A stretch of DNA of 12,108 nt from Clostridia bacterium (GTDB taxonomy: Bacteria; Bacillota; Clostridia; Oscillospirales; CAG-272), in contig JAFTXB010000243.1 in the NCBI GenBank assembly GCA_017461825.1, positions 1 through 12,108 on the forward strand, given 5' to 3'. The notes under the pieces were generated by a model, which was given only the letters and a program-made list of their open reading frames with translations, was not told where the DNA came from and did no database searches. Below are positions 1 to 5,335 of the stretch, piece after piece. Both the position numbers and the translations under genes were made by a program. Numbering within the stretch: the first letter of the stretch is position 1; each line of letters opens with the position of its first letter.

Positions 1-108
1 AGTGATGTGATCGCTCCGCATTGCCGACACAGCATGATCATGGACGACACGCTTCTGCTTCGCGGTTTGCGTTTGATTTGGGATAAAAACCGGCGCAAGA
101 CGGTATAA
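1..108 (+). CDS. 3' end of an unrecognised protein-coding gene (partial)
   Basis: Frame 1 is open from the window edge to a TAA at 106-108, giving the last 35 residues of a protein. It ends in a basic tail (WDKNRRKTV). The tail contains an HSMIMDD stretch and a leucine-rich segment, but I cannot assign a family from so little. Being a real gene end is supported by the intrinsic terminator-like hairpin that starts 45 bp downstream and by the early stop codons in the other two forward frames. The start and most of the gene lie outside the window. Confidence 0.55.
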   Translation, partial: SDVIAPHCRHSMIMDDTLLLRGLRLIWDKNRRKTV

Positions 109-152
109 AGCCGGCTTGAAAAAAGTCGAAAAATGAATATGAAATTTTGAAA

Positions 153-188
153 AAAATGCGTCCGAGCACTTGACATCGGGCGCATTTT
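153..188 (+). terminator. Hairpin terminator after the partial gene, overlapping the tRNA promoter
   Basis: A 13-bp stem pairs 153-165 with 176-188 (one G-T wobble) around a 10-nt loop, preceded by an A run and ending in TTTT then GTATT. It sits 45 bp after the TAA at 106-108. The short T run suggests a modest terminator. The loop (166-175) contains the TTGACA of the following promoter. Confidence 0.65.
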
Positions 189-198
189 GTATTATAAT
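170..198 (+). promoter_or_regulatory. Consensus sigma-A promoter for tRNA-Gly
   Basis: TTGACA at 170-175 and TATAAT at 193-198 are separated by exactly 17 bp, a perfect housekeeping promoter. The tRNA starts 24 bp after the -10 box, which leaves a short 5' leader for RNase P removal. A strong constitutive promoter fits a tRNA gene. Confidence 0.9.
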
Positions 199-221
199 AT
201 TAGAGTACGGTTCAAGAATAT

Positions 222-295
222 GCAGATGTAACTCAATGGCAGAGTGTCCGCTTCCCAAGCCGAATACGCGGGTTCGATTCCCGTCATCTGCTCCA
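222..295 (+). tRNA. tRNA-Gly (anticodon CCC)
   Basis: The cloverleaf can be folded by eye. The acceptor stem pairs 222-228 with 285-291 (7 perfect bp). The D stem pairs 231-234 with 242-245. The anticodon stem pairs 247-251 with 259-263 around the loop TTCCCAA at 252-258, with anticodon CCC at 254-256. The T stem pairs 268-272 with 280-284 around TTCGATT. Discriminator T292 is followed by an encoded CCA at 293-295. G1-C72, C2-G71, a U73 discriminator and C35-C36 match known bacterial glycine identity elements. It reads GGG glycine codons. One oddity is a C-C opposition at 249/261 in the middle of the anticodon stem. Confidence 0.95.
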
Positions 296-300
296 TAAGA

Positions 301-329
301 AAAGCCACCCCCCCGTGGGTGGCTTTTTC
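301..329 (+). terminator. Intrinsic terminator of the tRNA-Gly unit
   Basis: A perfect 10-bp stem pairs 301-310 with 317-326 around a 6-nt loop, followed by further T residues. It begins six bases after the encoded CCA, so the tRNA is a single-gene transcription unit. Confidence 0.93.
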
Positions 330-418
330 TATGGAACAGACGATGGATGTGAGGAATCGCGCACAAGCCGCAAACCAAACAAAGGAATTACCGCCAAACA
401 AGACGCGGGTTGTACGCG

Positions 419-605
419 AAATTCGACGAAGTCGAATTTTTGTTCATGATTCCCGTTTTTTTATGCAAGCCGCAGATGGGGAAGGGGGGCGTGGGTATGT
501 TTTTTGCTGTTAGATGCCATGCAACACTTCGTGTTGATTCCATTCGCGGTGTTGCCGCGTTTCCATGCCGCAACAGGTTGCGGATTTTATATACGCCTTC
601 GGCGT
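419..605. repeat. Cluster of five short perfect inverted repeats
   Basis: Five small perfect stem-loops lie within 187 bp: 419-427/431-439 (9 bp, loop GAA), 522-527/531-536 (6 bp, loop TTC), 545-549/555-559 (5 bp), 568-574/577-583 (7 bp, loop of 2) and 593-597/601-605 (5 bp, loop TTC). Three of the five have a three-base GAA or TTC loop, which suggests a common origin or function rather than chance. The first is followed by a T run and the fourth by ATTTTAT, so either could act as a weak terminator. I suspect a dispersed genomic repeat family, but one copy in one window cannot prove it. Confidence 0.6.
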
Positions 606-677
606 GATGGGGAGAAACGGAACATTCATTCTGCATCATTTTTACATCAAAACGCGTGTCAAAATTCGGTTTTTCTA

Positions 678-706
678 TTTACATTTCCTTCGAAATAAGG
701 TATAAT
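678..706 (+). promoter_or_regulatory. Forward sigma-A-like promoter pointing into the NUDIX 3' end
   Basis: TTTACA at 678-683 and TATAAT at 701-706 are spaced by 17 bp, one mismatch from consensus. No forward gene follows. Transcription would start near 713 and run antisense to the NUDIX gene, whose stop codon is at 725-727. A small palindrome (683-687/692-696) lies in the spacer. Confidence 0.5.
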
Positions 707-724
707 ATAGAAAAAGCAGAGCGA

Positions 725-1183
725 TCACATACCGCGTGTTTGGAGATATTTGCGCAGGGCAGGGATGATCGGGGGCGAGAGCTCCTTGGGGACCTCGGAG
801 GGCTCGAAAAAGCGCAGATCCAGCGATTCGTCTTCCTGACATTTCAGTTCACCCGTGTATTTTTTGCAGAGAAAAACGATGTCCACGGTGGAAACCTCGT
901 CGCCATTTGGGTAGATGTGGTGCGTTTGTGGCCCCGAGAAGATGCCAAACAGCTTAAGCTCCTCGGCACAAAGCCCGGTTTCCTCAAACAGCTCGCGTTT
1001 TGCGGCGTCCTCCACTGCCTCGTCCAGCTCCACCGAGCCGCCCGAATATCCCCAAAGACCGCTGTCGGTGCGTTGCTGCAAGAGGATGCGCCCCGCGCTG
1101 TCTTCAACGATCACACTGGCACCCACCTGCAACAGCGTGCGGTGTCCCACGATCTTACGCAGATCCATAATATAATTTGACAT
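725..1183 (-). CDS. NUDIX hydrolase
   Basis: This predicted 152-residue cytoplasmic pyrophosphohydrolase belongs to the family that cleaves nucleoside diphosphates linked to another moiety (NTPs, ADP-ribose, dinucleotide polyphosphates). The substrate cannot be told from sequence. The full Nudix box G-x5-E-x7-REL-x-EE-x-G-L is present at residues 49-71, with metal-binding glutamates E64, E67 and E68 intact. The SGLWGYSGGSVE stretch just before and into the box is typical of the family. I chose the ATG at 1183 because AAAGGA lies about 9 bp upstream and a perfect promoter lies upstream of that. An in-frame ATG at 1252 would lie upstream of the promoter and can be dismissed. Length is normal for a single-domain NUDIX protein. 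It is divergent from the isomerase gene. Confidence 0.92.
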   Translation of the reverse strand: MSNYIMDLRKIVGHRTLLQVGASVIVEDSAGRILLQQRTDSGLWGYSGGSVELDEAVEDAAKRELFEETGLCAEELKLFGIFSGPQTHHIYPNGDEVSTVDIVFLCKKYTGELKCQEDESLDLRFFEPSEVPKELSPPIIPALRKYLQTRGM

Positions 1184-1216
1184 TGCTTTGCGTCCTTTCG
1201 TGTTTAAAGATAAAGC

Positions 1217-1245
1217 ATTATAACATATTCGCGGCGGTTTGTCAA
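1217..1245 (-). promoter_or_regulatory. Perfect sigma-A promoter for the NUDIX gene
   Basis: On the minus strand TTGACA (1245-1240) and TATAAT (1222-1217) are 17 bp apart. Transcription would start near 1210, leaving a leader of about 27 nt before the ATG at 1183. No equally clear promoter is visible on the plus strand for the divergent isomerase gene in the same 96-bp gap. Confidence 0.88.
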
Positions 1246-1279
1246 TCCGCAAAACGTATTAAAAAAAGGAGAAACTGTT

Positions 1280-2158
1280 ATGTACCGAATTGGAATATCC
1301 TCGTGCGGCGCGCCTCTCACCGACGAGCTGTTTGCCGACTACAAAAGGGCAGGTGTGGATGCGATCGAGATCTCGATCGGCCGCAAGCCCGAAAAGGAGC
1401 TCGACTATGCCGAGATCAAGCGCTTGTCCGATACCTACGGCATCGAGCTGTGGTCGTTTCACCTGCCGTTTGCGCCCTTTTCCGAGTTTGATCTCTCACG
1501 CCCCGATCTTTGCGACCACACGGTCGAGTATTTCAAGGGATTGATCGACGAGGGGGCAAAAATTGGCATCAAGCGCTTTGTCGTGCACCCCAGCGGTGAG
1601 CCCGTTTGGGATGATGCGAGACAGGCTCAGCTTGAGTGCTCCAAGCGCTCGCTTGCCCGTCTTGCCGAGTATGCAAAGGGCTTTGGCGGCGTGATCTGCG
1701 TGGAAGATCTTCCGCGCTCCTGCATCGGGCGCAATTCCGACGAGATGCTCGAGCTCCTTTCGGCGCATGAGGATCTTCGCTCCTGCTTTGACACCAACCA
1801 CCTGCTGTCTCTCGAAAAGCCGCACGAATACATCCGCAAGATCGGCAATAAGATCGTCACCCTGCACGTTTCGGACTACGATTTCCTCGACGAGCGCCAC
1901 TGGCTCCCCGGCGAGGGCGACATCGATTGGGCGGCACTTTACGAGGCGCTGTGCGAGGTCGGCTATAGCGGCGTATGGATGTACGAGTTGGGACTTGGTG
2001 CCCCCAATTCCATCGTGCGCGAGCGCGAGCTCACCCGTGACGATTTTGTGACCAACGCCCGCGAGATCTTTGACGGCAAGCCCCTGACCGTGTGCGGCAA
2101 GCGCGTGGACGGGCTGATCGACTGGATCGAGCGCTATCGGAGAAAATACAGCAAATAA
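1280..2158 (+). CDS. Sugar phosphate isomerase/epimerase family TIM-barrel protein
   Basis: This 292-residue protein has the xylose isomerase-like TIM barrel (AP endonuclease 2 superfamily). Members bind a divalent metal and isomerise or epimerise sugars, sugar phosphates or inositol derivatives. Candidate metal and catalytic residues sit at the expected strand ends: H61 (WSFHLPF), H103 (VVHPSG), E142 (VCVEDLPR), D171 and H174 (CFDTNHL), H196 (VTLHVSDYD), H207 in ERHWLPGEGDIDW, and E236 (WMYELG). The HWLPGEGDIDW segment is typical of the family. The substrate is unknown, and the neighbours give no sugar pathway context. The start is supported by AAAGGAG at 1265-1271, 8 bp before the ATG. The gene ends 12 bp before a strong bidirectional terminator, so it is probably monocistronic. 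Confidence 0.88.
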   Translation: MYRIGISSCGAPLTDELFADYKRAGVDAIEISIGRKPEKELDYAEIKRLSDTYGIELWSFHLPFAPFSEFDLSRPDLCDHTVEYFKGLIDEGAKIGIKRFVVHPSGEPVWDDARQAQLECSKRSLARLAEYAKGFGGVICVEDLPRSCIGRNSDEMLELLSAHEDLRSCFDTNHLLSLEKPHEYIRKIGNKIVTLHVSDYDFLDERHWLPGEGDIDWAALYEALCEVGYSGVWMYELGLGAPNSIVRERELTRDDFVTNAREIFDGKPLTVCGKRVDGLIDWIERYRRKYSK

Positions 2159-2170
2159 TTTCAATAGAAT

Positions 2171-2213
2171 AACAGCAGGGATAGCCTGAAACCGCTATCC
2201 CTGCTGTTCTTTT
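2171..2213. terminator. Bidirectional terminator between convergent genes
   Basis: A perfect 15-bp stem pairs 2171-2185 with 2194-2208 around an 8-nt loop, followed by CTTTTAT. It lies between the plus-strand isomerase stop (2158) and the minus-strand phosphoribosyltransferase stop (2225) and can serve both. The minus-strand T run is weaker (ATTCTATT). Confidence 0.93.
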
Positions 2214-2224
2214 ATGCAATTTTG

Positions 2225-2866
2225 TCAGAGCTTGGAATATCCAAAGCTGTTGACCAGAGCGTCAATTTTTTGGCCTTCCTTGCAAAGAGGGCATTCGTGC
2301 GAGCCGTAGGTGGCGTAGCCGTCCAGGTCGTTGGTGTGGAACACCGCGCGAACGGGATATCCCGCACATTCGTCGATGCTTGCAAAGATCGAGCAAATGC
2401 CCGCAACGTGTCCGCTGTAATATTTGATCGCCTCAACAGCCGCCTGCGCGGTGTAGCCCGTTGTGACAGACGCCGCTAAGATCAGCACGTTTTTGCCCGC
2501 AATCATGGGAACGATGTTGTCGCGGAAGAGAAGCTGGCTTCCCGTGGTATGCTCGGGGGTGACGACGTAAATGGTCTGGTGTGCGTTCATGTTGACGAAA
2601 TTCCCGCGTGTAAGCTCATTTGCGAGACACGTGCCGATGACCTCGGTGCCGTCCAGGCAGAGAATGGTGTCAACGATGGTGTAGTTGTTGTAATACGAAA
2701 CCAGTTCCTTTGCAACGGCAGTAGCCTCGGACAAGCGCGTTTTTTGCGTGGTCACGTCAATGTAAAAATTGATATGGCTATGGCTGGTTGCAAAGTGCCC
2801 CTTGGAAACTCTCAAAAAGAGATTTCTGTTTTTTGTCTTGATCTTGTAAGAATTTTCAGTTGGCAT
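2225..2866 (-). CDS. Phosphoribosyltransferase-fold protein (orotate PRTase-like)
   Basis: This 213-residue protein resembles type I phosphoribosyltransferases, the group that includes orotate phosphoribosyltransferase. The order is: SKGHFATSHSHINFYID (residues 21-37), a hydrophobic core strand with LDGTEVIG (71-78), a FRDN segment (114-117), the PRPP-loop equivalent VLILAASVTTGYT (127-139), and a C-terminal ECPLCKEGQKIDALVNS with a CxxC pair (C192, C195). In classic enzymes the PRPP loop carries two adjacent acidic residues (V-D-D/E-x-x-T-T-G-x-T); here they are A131-A132, so ordinary activity is uncertain. I recall similar proteins annotated as orotate phosphoribosyltransferase in gut clostridia, but no pyrimidine gene is nearby and I would not call it pyrE. 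The start has AAGGGGT about 8 bp upstream and a good promoter. Probably monocistronic. Confidence 0.78.
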   Translation of the reverse strand: MPTENSYKIKTKNRNLFLRVSKGHFATSHSHINFYIDVTTQKTRLSEATAVAKELVSYYNNYTIVDTILCLDGTEVIGTCLANELTRGNFVNMNAHQTIYVVTPEHTTGSQLLFRDNIVPMIAGKNVLILAASVTTGYTAQAAVEAIKYYSGHVAGICSIFASIDECAGYPVRAVFHTNDLDGYATYGSHECPLCKEGQKIDALVNSFGYSKL

Positions 2867-2888
2867 AGGTTTTACCCCTTTTTCTTTT

Positions 2889-2917
2889 ATTTTACCATAT
2901 CATACCGAGTTTGTCAA
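2889..2917 (-). promoter_or_regulatory. Sigma-A promoter for the phosphoribosyltransferase-like gene
   Basis: On the minus strand TTGACA (2917-2912) and TAAAAT (2894-2889) are spaced by 17 bp. The start codon at 2866 lies 23 bp after the -10 box, so the untranslated leader is very short. Confidence 0.82.
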
Positions 2918-2996
2918 GTAAAATATTTTTGGCGTTCTGCACAAATCGGTTCAACGATTTGCCAAAGAAAGACTCTTTTAGGAGTACTTTTGCGAT

Positions 2997-3014
2997 GAAA
3001 ATATGCATATTTTC
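2997..3014. promoter_or_regulatory. Perfect 18-bp palindrome upstream of the liv operon (candidate operator)
   Basis: The 18 bases are self-complementary, centred on ATGCAT, with half-site GAAAATATG. The site lies 77 bp upstream of the livK -35 box and 80 bp upstream of the divergent gene's -35 box. Its symmetry suits a dimeric DNA-binding regulator, but it is AT-rich and no regulator gene is in the window, so function is inferred. Confidence 0.4.
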
Positions 3015-3090
3015 TGTATAAAAATGAAAAAATTGTGCATGAGTGACAGTTTGTGCTTGGAAATTATAAAAAAAATGTTGAAAAAATTGC

Positions 3091-3119
3091 TTGACAAATT
3101 CCGATATTTGCGATAAAAT
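3091..3119 (+). promoter_or_regulatory. Sigma-A promoter of the liv operon
   Basis: TTGACA at 3091-3096 and TAAAAT at 3114-3119 are spaced by 17 bp. A second TATAAT at 3126-3131 has no suitable -35 box. The predicted transcript has a leader of about 75-80 nt before livK. The rest of the 336-bp gap 2867-3202 holds the divergent promoter, the palindrome at 2997-3014 and weak inverted repeats, and no gene. Confidence 0.87.
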
Positions 3120-3143
3120 ATAGGGTATAATAAAATGGGAAGA

Positions 3144-3181
3144 TATTTAGATTTTTATGTCTGCGGACTTAAAAATAAATA
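3144..3181 (+). promoter_or_regulatory. Leader hairpin in the livK 5' untranslated region
   Basis: The stem pairs 3144-3149 with 3176-3181, 3152-3157 with 3170-3175 and 3159-3161 with 3166-3168, with a 2-nt bulge, one T-T mismatch and a TGCG loop. It ends 6 nt before the AAAGAGGT ribosome binding site. It could stabilise the mRNA 5' end or modulate ribosome access. It matches no riboswitch that I recognise. Confidence 0.5.
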
Positions 3182-3202
3182 TTTAGAAAGAGGTAAAACG
3201 AA

Positions 3203-4351
3203 ATGAAAAAGTTTACCAAAATCACATGTCTCGTTTTCGCATTGGTCTTCTGTGCAATGGGAATGATCTCCTGCGGCACTTCCGAGGGCTTTGTTGAAAA
3301 CACCTACAAGATCGGTGCCACCGGCCCTCTCACCGGTGACAACTCCTCCTACGGTATTTCCGTTAAAGAAGGTGCTCAGATCGCGATCGATGAGATCAAT
3401 GCCAACGGCGGTCTCAACGGCGTAAAGTTTTCTTTTGAGATGATCGACGATGTTGCCGCGGCTGACAAAGCAGCAACAGGCTACACCACCCTGTTTGAAA
3501 AGGGAATGCAGGTTTCCATCGGTTCGGTTACGTCCGGTGCCGCCAAATCCTTTGGTGAGGCTGCAAAAGAGGACAATGTTCTCTTTATGACACCTTCCGC
3601 ATCCGCAGCAGATGTTATTGCAACCGGAGCTCACGGCTTCCGTGTATGCTTTGGCGACCCTCAGCAGGGTACCATTGCGGCTGACGAGCTGGTCAAAAAC
3701 TACTCCAAGATCGGTGTGATCTACGACACCAGCGATACCTATTCTTCCGGCATTTACGAGGCTTTTGAGGCTCAAATGACCAAGCTGAATAAGACCAAGG
3801 GTACCGACTATATTGTTAAGACCTTTAACAAGGAAAACAACAAGGATTTCTCCACGCAGGTAGGCGATCTTAAAGCTGCTGCATGTGATGTACTGTTTTT
3901 GCCTTTCTACTACACCGAGGCCGGCTTGGTTGCCAAAAAGGCTGCGCAAGAGGGCTTTAACGTGCCGATCTTCGGTTGCGACGGTCTTGACGGCATTGCC
4001 GATCAGCTCGACGATTCTGTAACCGCTGAGATCAAGTATATCACTCCGTTTGATGTCAACAGCGATGACGCTGATGTTAAGAAGTTTGTTGAGGCTTACA
4101 AAGCCAAGTACAACAAAACGCCCGACCAGTTTGCCGCTGACGGTTATGACGCTGTTATGATCATTTTTGAGGCTATGAAGGCAGCAAAGGTTGACAATGT
4201 CAATATTACCGCAAGCGAGCTGACCGAGCTGCTCAAGCCCATTTTGACCGGCGGTGAGTTTAAGTATTCGGGTGTTACCGGTAAGAACATGATCTGGACA
4301 GCAGAAGGATCCTGCGAGAAGGAAGCAAACATCGTTACTCTCGACAGATAA
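3203..4351 (+). CDS. livK: Branched-chain amino acid ABC transporter, substrate-binding lipoprotein
   Basis: This 382-residue receptor captures leucine, isoleucine, valine or similar amino acids outside the membrane and delivers them to LivHM. The N-terminus is a lipoprotein signal: MKKFTK, a hydrophobic stretch, then MISC with the acylated cysteine at C24 (methionine at -3 is slightly unusual). The mature protein opens with YKIGATGPLTGDNSSYG and the conserved GAQIAIDEINANGG, hallmarks of type I periplasmic-binding-protein folds of the LivJ/LivK family. Later segments include GDPQQGTIAADEL, VIYDTSD and DQFAADGYDAV. Length is normal. It is the first gene of the operon, with AAAGAGGT 8 bp before the ATG. 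A strong hairpin after the gene probably sets receptor mRNA above permease mRNA. The exact ligand is not certain: amides and other amino acids are also bound by this family. Confidence 0.95.
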   Translation: MKKFTKITCLVFALVFCAMGMISCGTSEGFVENTYKIGATGPLTGDNSSYGISVKEGAQIAIDEINANGGLNGVKFSFEMIDDVAAADKAATGYTTLFEKGMQVSIGSVTSGAAKSFGEAAKEDNVLFMTPSASAADVIATGAHGFRVCFGDPQQGTIAADELVKNYSKIGVIYDTSDTYSSGIYEAFEAQMTKLNKTKGTDYIVKTFNKENNKDFSTQVGDLKAAACDVLFLPFYYTEAGLVAKKAAQEGFNVPIFGCDGLDGIADQLDDSVTAEIKYITPFDVNSDDADVKKFVEAYKAKYNKTPDQFAADGYDAVMIIFEAMKAAKVDNVNITASELTELLKPILTGGEFKYSGVTGKNMIWTAEGSCEKEANIVTLDR

Positions 4352-4369
4352 TTCCTGTCATTCCCGATA

Positions 4370-4414
4370 TTGCAAATACGGTTGGATCCCTCGGGCTCCA
4401 ACCTGTATTTGCAA
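4370..4414 (+). promoter_or_regulatory. livK-livH intergenic hairpin
   Basis: The stem pairs 4370-4386 with 4397-4414, 17 bp with a single 1-nt bulge, around a 10-nt loop. It is not followed directly by a T run; CTTTTG comes 12-15 bases later. It probably blocks 3' exonucleases and allows partial read-through, so that the receptor is made in excess of the permease. GGCTCC (4394-4399) can instead pair with GGAGCC just downstream (about 4419-4424), which would break this stem. Confidence 0.75.
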
Positions 4415-4454
4415 GTAGGGAGCCATCTTTTGTAGATCCAAAGAAGGAGTATTT

Positions 4455-5318
4455 ATGAACACACTGATAAACGGACTTTGCCTGGGCGGTATTTACGCGC
4501 TTATCGCATTGGGATACACCATGGTTTACGGCATTGCGAAAATGCTGAACTTTGCGCACGGTGATATCATTATGGTTGGGGCATATGCTATTTTTTCCAC
4601 CATGGCATTGATGGGGCATGCTGTTCCGGCTATTGTTGTCGCGGTGGTGGTTTGTACACTGTTGGGACTTTTGACCGAACGTGTGGCGTACCGTCCTTTG
4701 CGCGGCGCATCTCCGCTTGCCGTTTTGATTACCGCCATTGGTGTCAGTTACCTTTTGCAAAGCATTGCGCAGCTGATCTATGGCAGTAAATCCCGCGCGG
4801 TTTCGTTGGGCAACTTTGGTTCGGTCGAGCTGTTCAATGTGTCCATAAGTATTTCTTCGCTCATCACCTTGGGGCTTTGTTTGATCATTATGGTTGCACT
4901 GACGCTGTTTATCAAAAAGACCAAGGTAGGGTGTGCTATGTTGGCTGTGTCCGAGGACCGTGCCGCGGCACAGCTTATGGGTATCAATGTTAACGGCATT
5001 ATTACGCTGACCTTTGCAATCGGGTCGGCTTTGGCGGCGTTTGCAAGTACCTTCTATCTCATGCAGATCCCAAGCGTTACGCCGACGCTCGGCTCTATGC
5101 CCGGTATCAAGGCATTTACAGCGGCTGTCATTGGCGGTATCGGATCGATCCCCGGCGCGATGATCGGCGGTATTTTGCTTGGCGTCATCGAAAAGCTGGC
5201 ACTCAGCATCCCCGCTTTGGCACCGTATACCACAGCGATCGAGTTTGGTTTGCTGATTATCATTTTGTTGGTCAAACCCACGGGATTGCTTGGTAAAAAG
5301 CGCCGCGAGAAGGTTTGA
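4455..5318 (+). CDS. livH: Branched-chain amino acid ABC transporter permease LivH
   Basis: This 287-residue integral membrane protein pairs with LivM to form the channel. It starts MNTLINGLCLGGIYALIALGYTMVYGIAKMLNFAHGDIIMVGAY, the diagnostic LivH N-terminus with the G-YAL-ALG-TMVYG and NFAHGD motifs. Later features are the cytoplasmic segment around MLAVSEDRAAAQLMGINV, which contacts the ATPases, and FTAAVIGGIGSIPGAMIGGILLG near the C-terminus. Hydrophobicity suggests about eight membrane segments. AAGGAG at 4444-4449 lies 5 bp before the ATG. It is separated from livK by the hairpin and followed by livM 17 bp after its stop codon. Confidence 0.96.
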   Translation: MNTLINGLCLGGIYALIALGYTMVYGIAKMLNFAHGDIIMVGAYAIFSTMALMGHAVPAIVVAVVVCTLLGLLTERVAYRPLRGASPLAVLITAIGVSYLLQSIAQLIYGSKSRAVSLGNFGSVELFNVSISISSLITLGLCLIIMVALTLFIKKTKVGCAMLAVSEDRAAAQLMGINVNGIITLTFAIGSALAAFASTFYLMQIPSVTPTLGSMPGIKAFTAAVIGGIGSIPGAMIGGILLGVIEKLALSIPALAPYTTAIEFGLLIIILLVKPTGLLGKKRREKV

Positions 5319-5335
5319 GAGAGGGGAGAACAAAT

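Larger units (their letters stand above)
330..724. other. Gene-free region with palindrome cluster
   Basis: These 395 bases between the tRNA terminator and the NUDIX gene hold no believable gene. Short open frames exist on both strands, but none has a ribosome binding site or protein-like composition, and they run through the inverted repeats. What the region does hold is a cluster of five short perfect inverted repeats (419-605) and a forward sigma-A-like promoter (678-706), both listed separately. I see no terminator directly downstream of the NUDIX stop codon at 725. Confidence 0.7.

Noticed and set aside
419..605. CRISPR array
   Set aside because: The repeats are inverted, differ in sequence from one another and are not regularly spaced. 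No cas genes are present.
388..639. Short open frames on both strands through the palindrome cluster
   Set aside because: None has a ribosome binding site, and the translations simply read through inverted repeats. They look like translated non-coding repeats.
656..1180. 174-codon plus-strand open frame following the promoter at 678-706
   Set aside because: It starts upstream of the promoter, has no ribosome binding site, and runs antisense to a NUDIX gene with an intact Nudix box.
1184..1279. Promoter for the isomerase gene in the divergent gap
   Set aside because: Plus-strand TATAAC- and TATTAA-like boxes exist, but none has an acceptable -35 box at 16-18 bp, so I could not support one.
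3100..3202. Amino-acid-sensing riboswitch or T-box in the liv leader
   Set aside because: The leader is only about 75-80 nt, has a single AT-rich hairpin, and shows no T-box sequence, terminator/antiterminator pair or leader peptide rich in Leu, Ile or Val.
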